Assembly: GCF_900243745.1 (NCBI RefSeq)
Contig: NZ_LT984798.1
Coordinates: forward strand, 1,110,501-1,174,500
Length of the DNA: 64,000 bases
DNA from: Desulfovibrio sp. G11
GTDB lineage: Bacteria; Desulfobacterota; Desulfovibrionia; Desulfovibrionales; Desulfovibrionaceae
Reading direction: 5' to 3'
Positions 45,184 through 53,265 of the stretch are shown piece by piece. Numbering within the stretch: position 1 is the stretch's first letter; each line of letters begins with the position of its first letter. Below the pieces are notes generated by a model. It was not told where the DNA came from. It searched no databases and saw only the letters and a list, made by a program, of their open reading frames with translations. The position numbers and the translations under genes were made by a program.

Positions 45184-45273
45184 TTACTTACGTTCACCAC
45201 GCTTACCAAGATGGACAGCGTATGCAAATGCGCCAACGCAGATTAACACGGTAGCAATCCATGCAGCGGTCAT
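45184..45273 (-). CDS. 29-residue membrane peptide
   Basis: ATG 45273 to TAA 45184, with a near-perfect AAGGAGG 5 bases upstream. Nearly all of residues 4-21 are hydrophobic, a single membrane helix, ending in a basic tail (GKRGERK). Its start overlaps the stop of the 46-residue gene by 4 bases (ATGA), and a terminator follows. Too short for routine calling, but start, coupling and terminator agree. Function unknown. Confidence 0.7.
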   Translation of the reverse strand: MTAAWIATVLICVGAFAYAVHLGKRGERK

Positions 45274-45410
45274 AAAAACCTCCTTGAGAGGTAGACGCTC
45301 CCGGCCAGAGAACCCAAGCCGATAGCTATCGCCCAAAGATTATTTTGGTACAGACCTATCAAAATAGACCCCGCACTGATTTTTTCAAGCCAGTCTGCAA
45401 TTCTTTTCAT
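45270..45410 (-). CDS. 46-residue membrane peptide
   Basis: ATG 45410 to TGA 45270. An amphipathic N-terminus (KRIADWLEKISAG) is followed by one hydrophobic helix and a basic C-terminus (SRRF), the shape of holin- or type-I-toxin-like peptides, though no family is assigned. The last codons contain the ribosome site of the next gene and the two overlap by 4 bases. The ribosome site is only GAGA-like. It lies 78 bases beyond the integrase stop, on the same strand. Confidence 0.65.
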   Translation of the reverse strand: MKRIADWLEKISAGSILIGLYQNNLWAIAIGLGSLAGSVYLSRRFL

Positions 45411-45488
45411 TTTTGTCTCATTACACAGATAGCTATTTTTGCGTCGAGTGTCTACTTCAAGAGCCTACGGAAGATGCCTCTAGGCTCC

Positions 45489-47141
45489 CTATTTTATAAC
45501 GGGGAGATGATCCAGAGCATTCCGTTGTGTTGTGGGGGAGAGTTTTGCGTATCTCTCGGTCATCCTGATCGTTTTGTGCCCGGCTAGCTTGGCAATGGTG
45601 AACAAGGGCACTCCTGCAATAGCAAGCCAGGAACAAAATGTATGCCGGAAGGTATGGAAAACTATTTTATGCTCACTATCAACAGTGGAGCCATTGAAGC
45701 CTGTTTGGTCCATGAATTTTGCGAAAGAATCGGATACTACATGGGCACTCAGTTTCTGGCCTCTCCTGCCTGTGAACAAAAATGCAGTGTTGTCAGCGGG
45801 AATAAGCTTCTTGAGTTCTTTTGCAAATTTTTTCGGAAGGTATGCGGTCCTTTCACCAGCCTTGCCATCCCGCACACGCATGACCCCTTGGGGAATGTTG
45901 ATGTCGTTGCCACGCAGATTCAGAATTTCACTGAGTCTGAGCCCGGTATAGAGTGCAATTCTGGCCACATGGTAAAGGTTGCATGACGTAAGACCAAGGC
46001 CATCAAGAATCTGCTCGGCCTCCTTTTGTGTCAGATACCTCTCCCTTTTTGCAAAGGCGTTTTTCACCGTGACCCCGGCAAGCGGATTCTTCCCTTCAAC
46101 AAGGCCCCATTTGAAAGCCTTGCTGACTATCCTCTTGAAATTGGAAAGGATTTTCGACACTGTGGCGGCTTTCAGGCCCATGCCTTGCTTGCCACCCGTA
46201 GTCAACAAATCTTGCTTGAATTTCTCAATATCCAGCACTGAGAGGGCGAGGATATACTGATGGCCAAAACGAGGCTGGATATGACGCTCATATACCTTTG
46301 TCACCACATACTGATCTTTCAGATTCGGCAGCCAGTTTTTTTTGAATAACGCCCAGGCTTCATCAACAGTTATGCCAGAGGGAACAGGCGGCGCTGCTGC
46401 GCCGAACAGCTCGGGATGACGGTTTTTGCGCACACGCTTTCCTCGCAGGTCCACGGCATCCTGCACCGTGTAACCTTCCGATCTCCAGCCTACTTTTTCG
46501 AAAACAAATTTCCCGTCAGCATCTTGATACGTGATATCGTAACACTTGTCTGGCTTGCCGTCCTGACACATACGTCCCTTTCCGTGGCGGAAATAGACGC
46601 CGGTATATTGGGTCTTGATGCGCTTTCCGGTCTGTAGCAAGGCAGTAGCGTCTGATTCAGGCCGGATAATGCCATGGATTCGTTTTTCCCGCAGTTCCAC
46701 GGCATCCTCAACTGTATACCCCTCGGACCTCCTGCCAGCTTCTTCGAAGACAAATTTCCCGCTAGCGTCTCTGAACCTGATATCATAACAGATGTCCGGT
46801 TTGCCATCCTCGCATATACGCCCATTTCCATCTCGAAAATAAATGCCAGTATATTGGGTCTTGATGCGCTTTCCAGTCAGTAGCGAGAAGTCGTCTGATT
46901 CAGTCCGGATGGAAGCCTGTATCCGCTTTTCCCGTAGTTCCACGGCATCCTGAATCGTGCACCCTTCAGACCTCCTGCCAGCTTTTTCCAAGAAGAGTTT
47001 CCCACTAGCGTCTCTATACGAGATATCGTAACACTTGTCCGGTTTGCCATCGGAGCACACGCTTCTTGTCAAATAGCGGAAGTAGACTCCGGTATATTTG
47101 GTCTTGAAACGTTTCCTGGCTAGTAGGTGAATCTTTTTCAT
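45489..47141 (-). CDS. int: Tyrosine integrase with triplicated N-terminal arm domain
   Basis: 550 residues from ATG 47141. Catalytic residues: Arg402 (TGLRLSEI), Lys427, His496 and Arg499 (HTFRH), His522 (LAGHKT) and Tyr531 (ERYAKL). Residues 258-350 form the SAM-like core-binding domain. Before it, three copies of a ~66-residue unit (about 9-74, 90-155, 172-237; period about 81) share YTGVYFR, DGKPDKCYDI and RRSEGYT.QDAVELR. Relatives I know have one copy. The unit is probably an arm-site DNA-binding domain. As usual, the gene lies at one end of the ICE. No excisionase was identified. Confidence 0.93.
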   Translation of the reverse strand: MKKIHLLARKRFKTKYTGVYFRYLTRSVCSDGKPDKCYDISYRDASGKLFLEKAGRRSEGCTIQDAVELREKRIQASIRTESDDFSLLTGKRIKTQYTGIYFRDGNGRICEDGKPDICYDIRFRDASGKFVFEEAGRRSEGYTVEDAVELREKRIHGIIRPESDATALLQTGKRIKTQYTGVYFRHGKGRMCQDGKPDKCYDITYQDADGKFVFEKVGWRSEGYTVQDAVDLRGKRVRKNRHPELFGAAAPPVPSGITVDEAWALFKKNWLPNLKDQYVVTKVYERHIQPRFGHQYILALSVLDIEKFKQDLLTTGGKQGMGLKAATVSKILSNFKRIVSKAFKWGLVEGKNPLAGVTVKNAFAKRERYLTQKEAEQILDGLGLTSCNLYHVARIALYTGLRLSEILNLRGNDINIPQGVMRVRDGKAGERTAYLPKKFAKELKKLIPADNTAFLFTGRRGQKLSAHVVSDSFAKFMDQTGFNGSTVDSEHKIVFHTFRHTFCSWLAIAGVPLFTIAKLAGHKTIRMTERYAKLSPTTQRNALDHLPVIK

Positions 47142-47694
47142 CCCTAATCCTCAAAATGTTCTTGATAGGCGTTGGAGATTGCGCTAACGTGCATCTTACG
47201 CCGCTTTACAGATACTGATCAAGAGAAAATCTAAAGACCAGTTTGAAGCAAAAAATAAATATAGTTATTTCAGATAATTGTAGCTCCCATTTTTTGACAT
47301 GGTTACCTTGAGCATGCATCCGTAAATTTTTTGCGGCGCTCACGGCAACGCCTGCTCACGTCATGTGCCTGCGCGACACTTCTGTGCAGCACAATTCCAC
47401 AGAAAAAACCCATAGAAACATTGCCCCAAAACACGGTACAGATACACCGTGCGGACTGGCTGCGGCGTCTTTATTGCGGACGCCCGTGCGTCTGCCTCAC
47501 AACAAGACCAGGCTGAAACCGCCTGCTCCGCGCCTCCGCTCAGGCTTCACGCACGGGCAGCCCCCTCTGCCGCACAACAGACATTACAACACATGCCTGC
47601 CGCGCCTTTCAGCATGCCCTTTTACGGCTGCGGCACTGCACTCACCACAGTCATAATACATTCTATTTCAAGCAGATATTTTGCGCAAAAAAAT
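47142..47694. other. Presumed ICE right end and adjoining chromosome, no gene seen
   Basis: Composition changes from AT-rich to GC-rich at about 47330. No tRNA gene, terminator of note or gene with ribosome site was found. The attachment site should lie here or just beyond, but without the other end of the ICE it cannot be placed. Short open frames at 47331-47656 lack support. Confidence 0.4.
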
Positions 47695-47750
47695 GTTATT
47701 GACATATGTCAGATAAAGGCCATACTTTGTTTACGACATATGTCAATAAC
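47695..47750 (+). promoter_or_regulatory. Promoter with twin palindromic operators
   Basis: GTTATTGACATATGTC (47695-47710) is repeated as its exact reverse complement at 47735-47750. Each arm contains the self-palindrome GACATATGTC; centres are 34 bp apart. TTGACA (47699-47704) and CATACT (47721-47726), 16 bp apart, form a likely promoter whose -35 lies inside the left arm. This suggests tight repression or activation of the gene at 47795; the regulator is unknown, the DUF134 protein nearby being one candidate. Confidence 0.75.
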
Positions 47751-47794
47751 AAAGCACCCGGCGCAGGGTGCAGTCAGAACAAAAGGAGGTTCAT

Positions 47795-48064
47795 ATGCCT
47801 TGCAATGATACTACAGGTCCTGAAGGAGCCGGTCCCCGCACCGGACGCGGCATGTGCGGCGGAAACGCTGTAGAACGGAATATGAAACAGGGCGGCGGCA
47901 TGGGGCGCGGCATGCGGCATGGAGCCTGCCGCGGTCAGAACATGCCCGGCATGGATGTTGCTCAGGAATACGGAAGGGGCCAGGGACGCGGCATGTGCCG
48001 CGGCAGGGGCATGCGCCGCATGAACACGCCCGCCTGCGCTGCTGATGACGCCACAGAAAACTAG
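47795..48064 (+). CDS. Gly/Met/Arg/Cys-rich DUF5320-like protein
   Basis: 89 residues from ATG 47795 with AAAAGGAGGT upstream. Low complexity: repeated [15 protein letters not shown] and PRTGRG units with several Cys and Met. Such proteins (DUF5320) occur near nitrogenase-cofactor-like (NifX/NifB-domain) and DUF134 genes in anaerobes and probably bind metal. The twin-palindrome promoter lies directly upstream. Confidence 0.75.
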   Translation: MPCNDTTGPEGAGPRTGRGMCGGNAVERNMKQGGGMGRGMRHGACRGQNMPGMDVAQEYGRGQGRGMCRGRGMRRMNTPACAADDATEN

Positions 48065-48116
48065 GGCATTTTCACTTTGAAAATACTCTGGCGACTGCGC
48101 GGGCAGGCGCCCGCCG

Positions 48117-48149
48117 TGACAGCGCAAACGCAATGTATTTGCGCTGTCA
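48117..48149. terminator. Strong inverted repeat between the DUF5320-like and DUF134 genes
   Basis: TGACAGCGCAAA and TTTGCGCTGTCA pair perfectly (12 bp) around a 9-base loop. No T-run follows, so operator or processing site are as likely as terminator. Two further hairpins follow (48191-48209 and 48224-48247), the last ending 20 bases before the DUF134 start. Confidence 0.5.
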
Positions 48150-48267
48150 AGTGCCAGAACAGGCATTCCTTACCAAGACTGTAGAGATATGCTGGCCTGA
48201 AAAACCAGCCCAACCCTTCAGACAGGCCGCTCCCTCAGGGGCGGCCTTGATATGCGGTGATATAACC

Positions 48268-48753
48268 ATGCCAAGACCAAAAAAATGGCGTAAAGTCTGC
48301 TCTATGCCTCGAAATACCTGCTTTGGCCCCCTGCCCGGACATTCCCCGTCCCAGGGCGGGTGCGGCGGCCCTGCGGCCAATGCCCAGGGTTCTGATACAG
48401 CATTTACCTGCGGGCCGGAACCGGGACGCGGCCAGGGCCGGGGAGGCCGCCACAGAGGGCATGATATGCACGGCCCGCGCGGAACCGCGGAGGATGCCGT
48501 TATCATGACCGTGGACCAGTATGAAACTCTGCGCCTCATTGACCTTGAAGGCATGACCCAGGAGGCCTGCGCCGAGAACATGCACATTGCCCGCACCACC
48601 GTGCAGAGCATTTATGCCGAGGCGCGTAAAAAGCTGGCGGATGCACTGGTCAACGGCAAAATGCTGCACATTGAAGGCGGAGAATACAGGCTGTGCAACG
48701 GCGATGGCGCGCAGTGCGGCGGGGGCGGCTGCCGCCGGGGCCGGAACCGGTAG
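48268..48753 (+). CDS. DUF134 family DNA-binding regulator
   Basis: 161 residues from ATG 48268, giving the usual [11 protein letters not shown] start; upstream frame to 48133 is not family-like. A Gly/Arg-rich segment (residues 35-65) interrupts the typical layout. The C-terminal HTH follows ([20 protein letters not shown], then [20 protein letters not shown]). The last residues are Cys/Gly-rich. DUF134 proteins are sigma-like HTH regulators linked to metal-cofactor genes in anaerobes. The ribosome site is weak and sits after a hairpin. Confidence 0.85.
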   Translation: MPRPKKWRKVCSMPRNTCFGPLPGHSPSQGGCGGPAANAQGSDTAFTCGPEPGRGQGRGGRHRGHDMHGPRGTAEDAVIMTVDQYETLRLIDLEGMTQEACAENMHIARTTVQSIYAEARKKLADALVNGKMLHIEGGEYRLCNGDGAQCGGGGCRRGRNR

Positions 48754-48836
48754 CCGGACGGCCCTGCCTTGCCGCCTGCGTTGCCCACGATCCCGGGCAA
48801 CGGGCTGCGGACAAAGGCTGCCGGCCCGTAGCGGCC

Positions 48837-49310
48837 TCAGGCCCTTTCTTCTTCCTTGCAGACATCCACCCAGGTTCCCCCGGTAACACGCTCAAGCTCG
48901 GCCAGAGAAATTTTTACGGCATTGTTGGGCGCTCCGGCTGCGGGATACACCGGGTCAAAATGCTTCAGGCTGGCGTCCAGGTACACACGCACATTGTCAT
49001 GCAGGGCAAAAGGGCAGACTCCGCCCATGGGGTGTCCCACCTGTTCCTGCAGGTCTTCGGGCTTGATAAAACGCGGCTTGCACCGGAAGGTGTCCTTGAA
49101 CTTGCGGTTGTCCAGCCGGGCTGTGCCCATAACCACCAGCACCACCGGCCCCTCGGGTCCCATGACGGAAAGGCTCTTGGCAATGCGCCCCGGCTCGCAG
49201 CCCACGGCTGCCGCCGCGAGGTCCACGGTGGCGCTCGACACCTCAAATTCCATATATCCCTCAGCCAGACCGTGGCTTGCCAGCACGGCCTTTACTGCGT
49301 CTATCCGCAT
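48837..49310 (-). CDS. YbaK/ProX-type aminoacyl-tRNA editing protein
   Basis: 157 residues from ATG 49310 with AAAGGA upstream; an earlier frame to 49334 lacks a good site. The YbaK domain shows GRIAKSLSV (catalytic Lys region), VMGTARLDNRKF and GHPMGGVCPF. It should hydrolyse misacylated tRNA (Cys- or Ala-tRNA type) in the cytoplasm; the exact substrate cannot be read. Convergent with DUF134. Length is normal. Confidence 0.87.
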   Translation of the reverse strand: MRIDAVKAVLASHGLAEGYMEFEVSSATVDLAAAAVGCEPGRIAKSLSVMGPEGPVVLVVMGTARLDNRKFKDTFRCKPRFIKPEDLQEQVGHPMGGVCPFALHDNVRVYLDASLKHFDPVYPAAGAPNNAVKISLAELERVTGGTWVDVCKEEERA

Positions 49311-49424
49311 GATCTTTCCTTTATTTCTCCACAAATTTCAAAAACAGCCCGCCGGGCAAACTGAAAAGCGCCGTCCGGCAAGCCTGCCCGCGCCCTGCCG
49401 GAACAGTTTCCGGGTAAAACGGCT

Positions 49425-49853
49425 CTACCGGCGAAACACCAGCGCCAGTCCGGCCAGCACCAGCACAAAGCCCAGCAGCCGCCGCCAGCCGAAAGGCGTC
49501 ACCGGCAAACCGAACCAGCCATAGTTGTCTATGATGGCCGCCATAAGCAGATTGCCGAAAATCATGGCCATGGCCGTAGTCAGCACGCCAATGCGCGGCA
49601 CGGCAATGATGGTATTGAGCACCATGATAGCCCCGAAAACGCCACCGATCCATTGCCACGAAGGCGCTTCCGGCAGGCGCATAAGTTGCCCGCGCCCGAA
49701 AAAAAGCACAGCCAGCCCGAGAAACAACGTGCCGCCGGCAAACGAAACAAAGCTGCTTTCCAAGATCCCCACTGTGCGGCTCAAGGCGGCATTAACCGGC
49801 GACTGCAGGGCCACCAGGCATCCGCCAAAGACCATAAGCGCTATATACAGCAT
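49425..49853 (-). CDS. YdcZ/DUF606-type small membrane transporter
   Basis: 142 residues from ATG 49853 with GGAGGAAAG upstream. Four to five membrane helices and the QSPVNAALSR and PSWQWIGGVFGA signatures fit the DMT superfamily YdcZ group. Substrate unknown. It stands alone, 115 bases from the YbaK gene on the same strand. Confidence 0.82.
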   Translation of the reverse strand: MLYIALMVFGGCLVALQSPVNAALSRTVGILESSFVSFAGGTLFLGLAVLFFGRGQLMRLPEAPSWQWIGGVFGAIMVLNTIIAVPRIGVLTTAMAMIFGNLLMAAIIDNYGWFGLPVTPFGWRRLLGFVLVLAGLALVFRR

Positions 49854-50165
49854 ACTTTCCTCCGGCAAAATCCCGCAACAGATGCGCCCGGCACACGGAC
49901 ACTCCGGCGGCCGCCCTTACGGGCCGGCACAACGGAAACAGGACTGCTGCCGCGCCACATCTACGGGATCTGCTGCACCTTGTTTTGCCCTGCCGGAGCC
50001 TTTCACCCGATGGATACAGTGAATACGGAAAAACTCCGGGGCAGTTGACATTCGAGTGCCCCTGTTCCCTGCCGGGAACGGTTCCTTGCCCTGAAACCAT
50101 ATTGGCGGGCAGGCATGATTGTCGGACAATGCTGCCGCAACGGCGGCAGAACGCAAAAGGATCCT

Positions 50166-50618
50166 TCAGGAACAGTCTTGACCGGCCTCGCGCAAAAACG
50201 GCGTGTGGGCGATGGCCACCAGCAGCCCTTCCGGGCTGAGAAAACGTGTGACAGTCTGGCCCCAGGGTTCCTTCCTGAGCCGCGTGAGCAGCGTGCAGCC
50301 GCTTTCTTCCAGCAGACGGGTGGCGTTTTCGATATCCTTCACATCCATCTCAAGCCAGGCCTGCGGCACGGGTATATCATCGGGCCACCGGACACTGCCG
50401 AAGCAGGAAAGCGCCGCCTTGTCCAAAGGCCAGAGCGCAAAGTGCTTTACGCCGTCCACGGCCTGCGTGTGCCAGTAGCCCTCGTACCCTTCTGTGGGTT
50501 CAAGCGGCAGCCCCAGCGTGTCCCTGTACAGGCGTTCGCTTGCCTCCTGCCTGCGCACCACAGGACCAAAGCCTGAAACAAAGAGCACCTTGATGCCCTC
50601 GGGCAGATTATGCGTCAT
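50166..50618 (-). CDS. VOC (glyoxalase/bleomycin-resistance) family protein
   Basis: 150 residues from ATG 50618 with GGAGG 6 bases upstream. It has the paired beta-alpha-beta-beta-beta repeat of VOC proteins: VLFVSGFGPVVRRQEASERLYRD with a Tyr/Trp-rich strand, then AWLEMDVKDIENATRLLEESG and FLSPEGLLVAIAHTP at the C-terminus. Substrate cannot be assigned. It lies downstream of the PfkB gene on the same strand (133-base gap). Confidence 0.78.
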   Translation of the reverse strand: MTHNLPEGIKVLFVSGFGPVVRRQEASERLYRDTLGLPLEPTEGYEGYWHTQAVDGVKHFALWPLDKAALSCFGSVRWPDDIPVPQAWLEMDVKDIENATRLLEESGCTLLTRLRKEPWGQTVTRFLSPEGLLVAIAHTPFLREAGQDCS

Positions 50619-50751
50619 GACGGCCTCCGGCAGGTATCTGTCGGGCAGGCCGGGCATCAGGGCTGACATCCGGCCTGCCCGGTATTGGTTACAGCAACTG
50701 TTGCGCGAAGGCTTGGCGGCGGCCTCAGCCTGCACAACCGTGGGGGATTGC

Positions 50752-51708
50752 CTACGCGGCAAAAATACCCTGGGGCAACGGCCCGAAGACAGCCTCGTAG
50801 CGCTGACGGAACAGCGCCGGAGTGATGGCATGTTCCTGTGTTCCCAACTTTTCAAGGGCAAAGCTGGCGCTCACCGAACCGAGCCTGGCGGCTTCGGGCA
50901 TGGCAAGACCGCTGACCAGCCCCTTGATAAGGCCCGCACGGTGGGCGTCGCCCGCGCCGGTGGGGTCCAGCACCTTTTCAACGGGTACGGGCGCAATGCG
51001 GACGTTTTCGCCCCGGTTGCCGCGCACCTGCGCGCCCTCTGCACCAAGGGTGGTCACAAGCCAGCGTGTGCCGGCGGCAATTTCATCCTCGCTTCTGCCC
51101 GTGGCCTTGCAGATCATGTTCAGCTCGTAGTCGTTGGTGATGCAGGCCAGGGACCCCTCAATGGCGTCAAGCAGTTCTTCAGCGGTCAGCACGGGCAACT
51201 GCTGGCCGGGGTCAAAGATGTAGGGCACGCCCTTTTCACGATAAAACCGGGGCAGACGGCGCATATCGTCCAGGTTGCCGGGCGATACGATGGCTATATC
51301 CTTTGCCGGGTCAAGAGCGGGAAAATCATACAGCGAAGGCAGGGTCATGGCCCCGGGGTAAAAACCCGTAATCTGGTTGCTGTTCAGGTCTGTGGTAATA
51401 TAGCACAGGGCCGTGAACACCTCGTCAGCGCGGCGTATGCCGTCAAGCGGCAGCCCGTGGGCCGCAAGGGTCTGCGCGTAGGAATCAAAATCGCGCCCGG
51501 CGGCGGCGACGATCACTGGTTTTTCCTCAAGCAGGGCGAGAGAATAGGCGATATTGCCCGCGCAGCCTCCCCGGCGCTCATCCATGCCGTCCACCATAAA
51601 GCTCACATTGATCATGTGCAGCTTGTCCATAAGGATATGGTCCTGAAAATTGCCGGGAAAGGTCATGATGCGGTCAAAAGCCAGAGAACCGGAAACATAG
51701 ATGGACAT
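50752..51708 (-). CDS. PfkB family sugar/nucleoside kinase
   Basis: 318 residues from ATG 51708 with GAGAGGAAC upstream. PfkB signature 1 is GGCAGNIAYSLALL (about residues 47-60); signature 2 is DPTGAGDAHRAG with the catalytic Asp near residue 258. It phosphorylates a sugar or nucleoside; layout (SIYVSGSLAFDRIM) leans towards adenosine-kinase-like members. No sugar-use genes adjoin, so the substrate stays open. Confidence 0.88.
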   Translation of the reverse strand: MSIYVSGSLAFDRIMTFPGNFQDHILMDKLHMINVSFMVDGMDERRGGCAGNIAYSLALLEEKPVIVAAAGRDFDSYAQTLAAHGLPLDGIRRADEVFTALCYITTDLNSNQITGFYPGAMTLPSLYDFPALDPAKDIAIVSPGNLDDMRRLPRFYREKGVPYIFDPGQQLPVLTAEELLDAIEGSLACITNDYELNMICKATGRSEDEIAAGTRWLVTTLGAEGAQVRGNRGENVRIAPVPVEKVLDPTGAGDAHRAGLIKGLVSGLAMPEAARLGSVSASFALEKLGTQEHAITPALFRQRYEAVFGPLPQGIFAA

Positions 51709-51838
51709 GAGTTCCTCTCGTTATGGGGTGGACGGATGTAATTGCCGCTGCGCCCCGGCGCAGGCCCGCGCATTTTCGGTTCGCACCGGACGCCGCAAGG
51801 GCAGATAATCATGCCGGAATCTCCACGGCGCGGCAATG

Positions 51839-52162
51839 TCAGGCCGAGGGCGGACGGCTGTTTTCCCTGATCCAGCGCAGATACGGCTCATGCCCGGCCT
51901 CTATGGGCAGGGCCACGATACAGGGAACCTCGTAGCTGTGCATGCTTTTCACGGCGGCCTCAAAGGCGGGCAGCGCCTCATGGCTTACCTGGGCCATCAG
52001 CAGGCATTCCGCGGCATCATGCACCTGGCCGCGCCAGCGATAAATGGAACGCGCGCCAGGCACGATGTTCACCCCGGCGGCAAGGCCTTGCTCTACCAGC
52101 ATGCGGGCAAGATCAAGGGCAAGCTCTTCATCGGGCGCGGTGACATAAACCAGATAGGACAT
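51839..52162 (-). CDS. cutA: CutA divalent-ion tolerance protein
   Basis: 107 residues, the normal length, from ATG 52162 with GGGGAG upstream. The CutA1 pattern is clear: YVTAPDEELALDLARMLVEQG, AGVNIVPGARSIYRWRG and SYEVPCIVALPI. CutA forms a cytoplasmic trimer whose link to metal tolerance is debated. Divergent from the nth gene with 123 bases between starts. Confidence 0.93.
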   Translation of the reverse strand: MSYLVYVTAPDEELALDLARMLVEQGLAAGVNIVPGARSIYRWRGQVHDAAECLLMAQVSHEALPAFEAAVKSMHSYEVPCIVALPIEAGHEPYLRWIRENSRPPSA

Positions 52163-52285
52163 GATTTCTCCCCTACAGCATGTCGTTGCGAGGCAGCTTA
52201 TACCCAAACCCGCAAAAAACAAAGAGGCCGCGAACCGCGCCCGCCACGGCTTGCAGGCTGCCGACGCCTGTGGCATAGGACGGAC

Positions 52286-52972
52286 ATGAGCGCAAAAAAT
52301 TCCCGCCCGGCACGGGCGCAAAAAGTTCTGGCAGCCCTGCGCACCCGCTACCCCGCCCCCCATACCCATCTGGACGCCGAAACGGCGTGGCAGCTGCTGG
52401 TGGCTACGGTGCTGGCGGCCCAGTGTACGGACGCCCGGGTCAACACCGTCACTCCGGAACTGTTCCGCCGCTGGCCCGGCCCCGCCGACCTCATGGGGGT
52501 TCCGGTTGAGGAACTGGAGGCGGTCATACGCTCCACGGGTTTTTACCGCAGCAAGGCCAAAAACCTGCTGGGGGCCGCAGCCCGCGTATGCGAGGTATAC
52601 GACGGGCGGATCCCCAACAGCCTTGAAGAACTCATCACCCTGCCCGGTGTGGCCCGCAAGACGGCCAATGTGGTACTGTTCGGCGCTTTCGGCATCAATG
52701 AGGGTCTCGCGGTAGACACACACGTCAAGCGCATCAGCTACAGGCTCGGGCTGACCGAGTCAACGGACCCCGTTGTTATCGAGCGCGACCTTATGGCCCT
52801 TTTTCCCCGTGAAGAATGGGGTGATGTGAACCACCGCATGGTCTGGTTCGGGCGTGAGGTATGCGAAGCGCGCAAGCCCCTGTGCGGCCAGTGCGAAATG
52901 GCGGTCTTCTGCCCCAGGCTGGAGCCGCCCAAAACACCGCGCCCGGCCCGACGCAAGGTTCCGCCGGCCTAG
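52286..52972 (+). CDS. nth: Endonuclease III
   Basis: 228 residues from ATG 52286; an open frame further upstream overlaps cutA and is not used. HhH-GPD motif LPGVARKTANVVL with the catalytic Lys, then AVDTHVKRIS with the catalytic Asp. The four-Cys iron-sulfur loop CEARKPLCGQCEMAVFCP (C-x6-C-x2-C-x5-C) is intact. It removes oxidised pyrimidines and cuts the abasic strand. Slightly long at the C-terminus (Pro/Arg-rich tail). Confidence 0.95.
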   Translation: MSAKNSRPARAQKVLAALRTRYPAPHTHLDAETAWQLLVATVLAAQCTDARVNTVTPELFRRWPGPADLMGVPVEELEAVIRSTGFYRSKAKNLLGAAARVCEVYDGRIPNSLEELITLPGVARKTANVVLFGAFGINEGLAVDTHVKRISYRLGLTESTDPVVIERDLMALFPREEWGDVNHRMVWFGREVCEARKPLCGQCEMAVFCPRLEPPKTPRPARRKVPPA

Positions 52973-53265
52973 CCCGCAGGCTTGCCGCAAGCGGTACCGC
53001 GACCTGCATGCGCCGGATGCAGTGAGTTGCAGGCAGCGGCCCGCAACACGGCCATCGCCTCAAAGATACACGGCAGCAAAGATGCTCCGGCAGTGCGCAC
53101 AGAAAAAACAGTGAAAAATCGCACCGCCGCCCCGCTGCTGCTCTAAGAAAAAAATCATTCCGGCCGATGAGGACAACAGTGCCCCTGCGTCCCCAGCCGG
53201 GCGGCGCTTCACGCCAGCACACAAGCCCTGCCGTGCGTCATGCGCAGGCAGACAGGATGGTAACC

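Noticed and set aside
47142-47330. tRNA as integration site
   Set aside because: No cloverleaf or TTCRANNC-type arm could be found on either strand.
47331-47656. Open frames after the integrase
   Set aside because: No ribosome site and low-complexity translation in a GC-rich non-coding stretch.
48133-48267. N-terminal extension of the DUF134 gene
   Set aside because: The family starts at MPRPKK; the extension crosses three hairpins.
51836-52285. Upstream extension of nth
   Set aside because: It lies over cutA on the opposite strand and is not like the endonuclease III family.
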